A stretch of 64,000 bases of DNA. Origin: Desulfobacula toluolica Tol2. Lineage in GTDB: Bacteria; Desulfobacterota; Desulfobacteria; Desulfobacterales; Desulfobacteraceae. Positions within the stretch are counted from its first letter, which is position 1. Every line of letters starts with the position of its first letter. The translations under genes were made by a program, and so were the position numbers. The notes beneath the pieces are model-generated. The model did not search any database, was not told where the DNA came from, and worked only from the letters and a program-made list of their open reading frames with translations. The stretch is taken from assembly GCF_000307105.1 (NCBI RefSeq), contig NC_018645.1, forward strand, positions 2,875,501 to 2,939,500, read 5' to 3'. Below are positions 63,631 through 64,000 of the stretch, piece after piece.

Positions 63631-64000
63631 TTATTCCCTTTCGGACAAATATTTTTTCTTTGTCCTTAATATTCTTTCTATTGATATTTTACCCATCAAA
63701 CAAAGCTTCTCATTTTCATTGAGAAGCCTTACTATTTCATGATAAGCAACATCAATATCAGGGCCTTTATGACAGATCAGGGCCATATCAATTCCTGCTT
63801 TCAAAATTTGCCGGACACAGGTTTTCATATCATAGGCAATCGCTTTCATGTCCAGATCATCGGTCATCACCAGCCCCTCATATCCCATTTGACCGCGTAA
63901 AAGGTCATGGACAATCCAAGGGGACAGGCTTGCCTGCCACCTTGGATCAAGCTGCGGGTATTGAATATGGGACAGCATGATCCCGCAGACGCCTTCATTC
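63631..64000 (-). CDS. Glycoside hydrolase family 3 protein (NagZ-like), 3' part
   Basis: The frame runs to the right edge of the window, so only the C-terminal ~122 residues are seen. GIMLSHIQYPQLDP and GLVMTDDLDMKAIA match the GH3 beta-N-acetylhexosaminidase region around the nucleophile Asp (TDDL). NagZ removes N-acetylglucosamine from peptidoglycan fragments. The 5' part lies outside the window. It converges with tsaD. Confidence 0.8.
   Translation of the reverse strand, partial: NEGVCGIMLSHIQYPQLDPRWQASLSPWIVHDLLRGQMGYEGLVMTDDLDMKAIAYDMKTCVRQILKAGIDMALICHKGPDIDVAYHEIVRLLNENEKLCLMGKISIERILRTKKKYLSERE

Overview
The window looks like a chromosomal segment of a Gram-negative, anaerobic deltaproteobacterium (Desulfobacterota), most likely a relative of Desulfobacteraceae. 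This is inferred from gene content and from protein sequences that resemble my memory of that group: LpxR and heptose-kinase genes (an LPS outer membrane), a ThrH-type threonine route, Fe-S proteins of a sulfate-reducer style, and OleABC. No database search was possible. I see no rRNA, CRISPR array, insertion sequence or prophage. One tRNA (initiator Met) is present.

Layout. 1-1.1 kb (minus): the start of a Xer-type recombinase cut by the window edge, overlapping a degenerate uracil-DNA-glycosylase-fold gene. 1.3-8.5 kb (plus): a Ski2-like helicase, the ribosomal ABC-F factor EttA, and an MlaC-like plus RND exporter pair for lipid transport. 8.6-13 kb: an orphan BioB/HydE-like radical SAM enzyme, a C45-type lipoprotein, an alpha/beta hydrolase lipoprotein and a secreted protein. 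13.2-15.4 kb (minus): a fused DAHP synthase-prephenate dehydratase behind a Phe-rich leader peptide and two tandem hairpins, that is, a phenylalanine attenuator. 15.5-18 kb: divergent lpxR and corA.

18-34 kb (minus) is a storage-polysaccharide block: HIT protein, a 1451-residue debranching enzyme built like eukaryotic AGL, glucan phosphorylase, glycogen synthase, a eukaryote-like branching enzyme, class I fructose-bisphosphate aldolase, GapN and a second glucan phosphorylase. Together these could make glycogen, degrade it to glucose-1-phosphate and carry carbon through lower glycolysis to 3-phosphoglycerate without ATP gain at the GAPDH step. No glgC is present in the window.

34.4-41 kb: ThiF-like and MoaD-like sulfur-carrier genes, an unknown protein, and two tandem chemoreceptor paralogues sharing 164 identical bases, separated by a rhomboid protease. 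41.3-51.7 kb (plus) is the most notable locus: a PfaC-like KS-CLF-DH-DH megasynthase subunit, a ferredoxin-type Fe-S protein, OleA, OleB, an unknown membrane-anchored helical protein and OleC. This is a head-to-head hydrocarbon (olefin) pathway with a PUFA-synthase-type subunit beside it, and with no OleD reductase, ACP, AT or KR in the window.

51.7-64 kb: a DHH-CBS phosphoesterase, a Mut7-C RNase-fold protein and SlyX (minus); a remarkable FtsK translocase whose membrane domain is replaced by a ZapA-like domain (plus); a small lipoprotein; a TauE/SafE permease; the initiator tRNA; the rfaE1-thrH-hom operon (minus), divergent from purM-tsaD (plus) across a compact palindromic promoter region; and the 3' part of a nagZ-like glycosidase running off the right edge.
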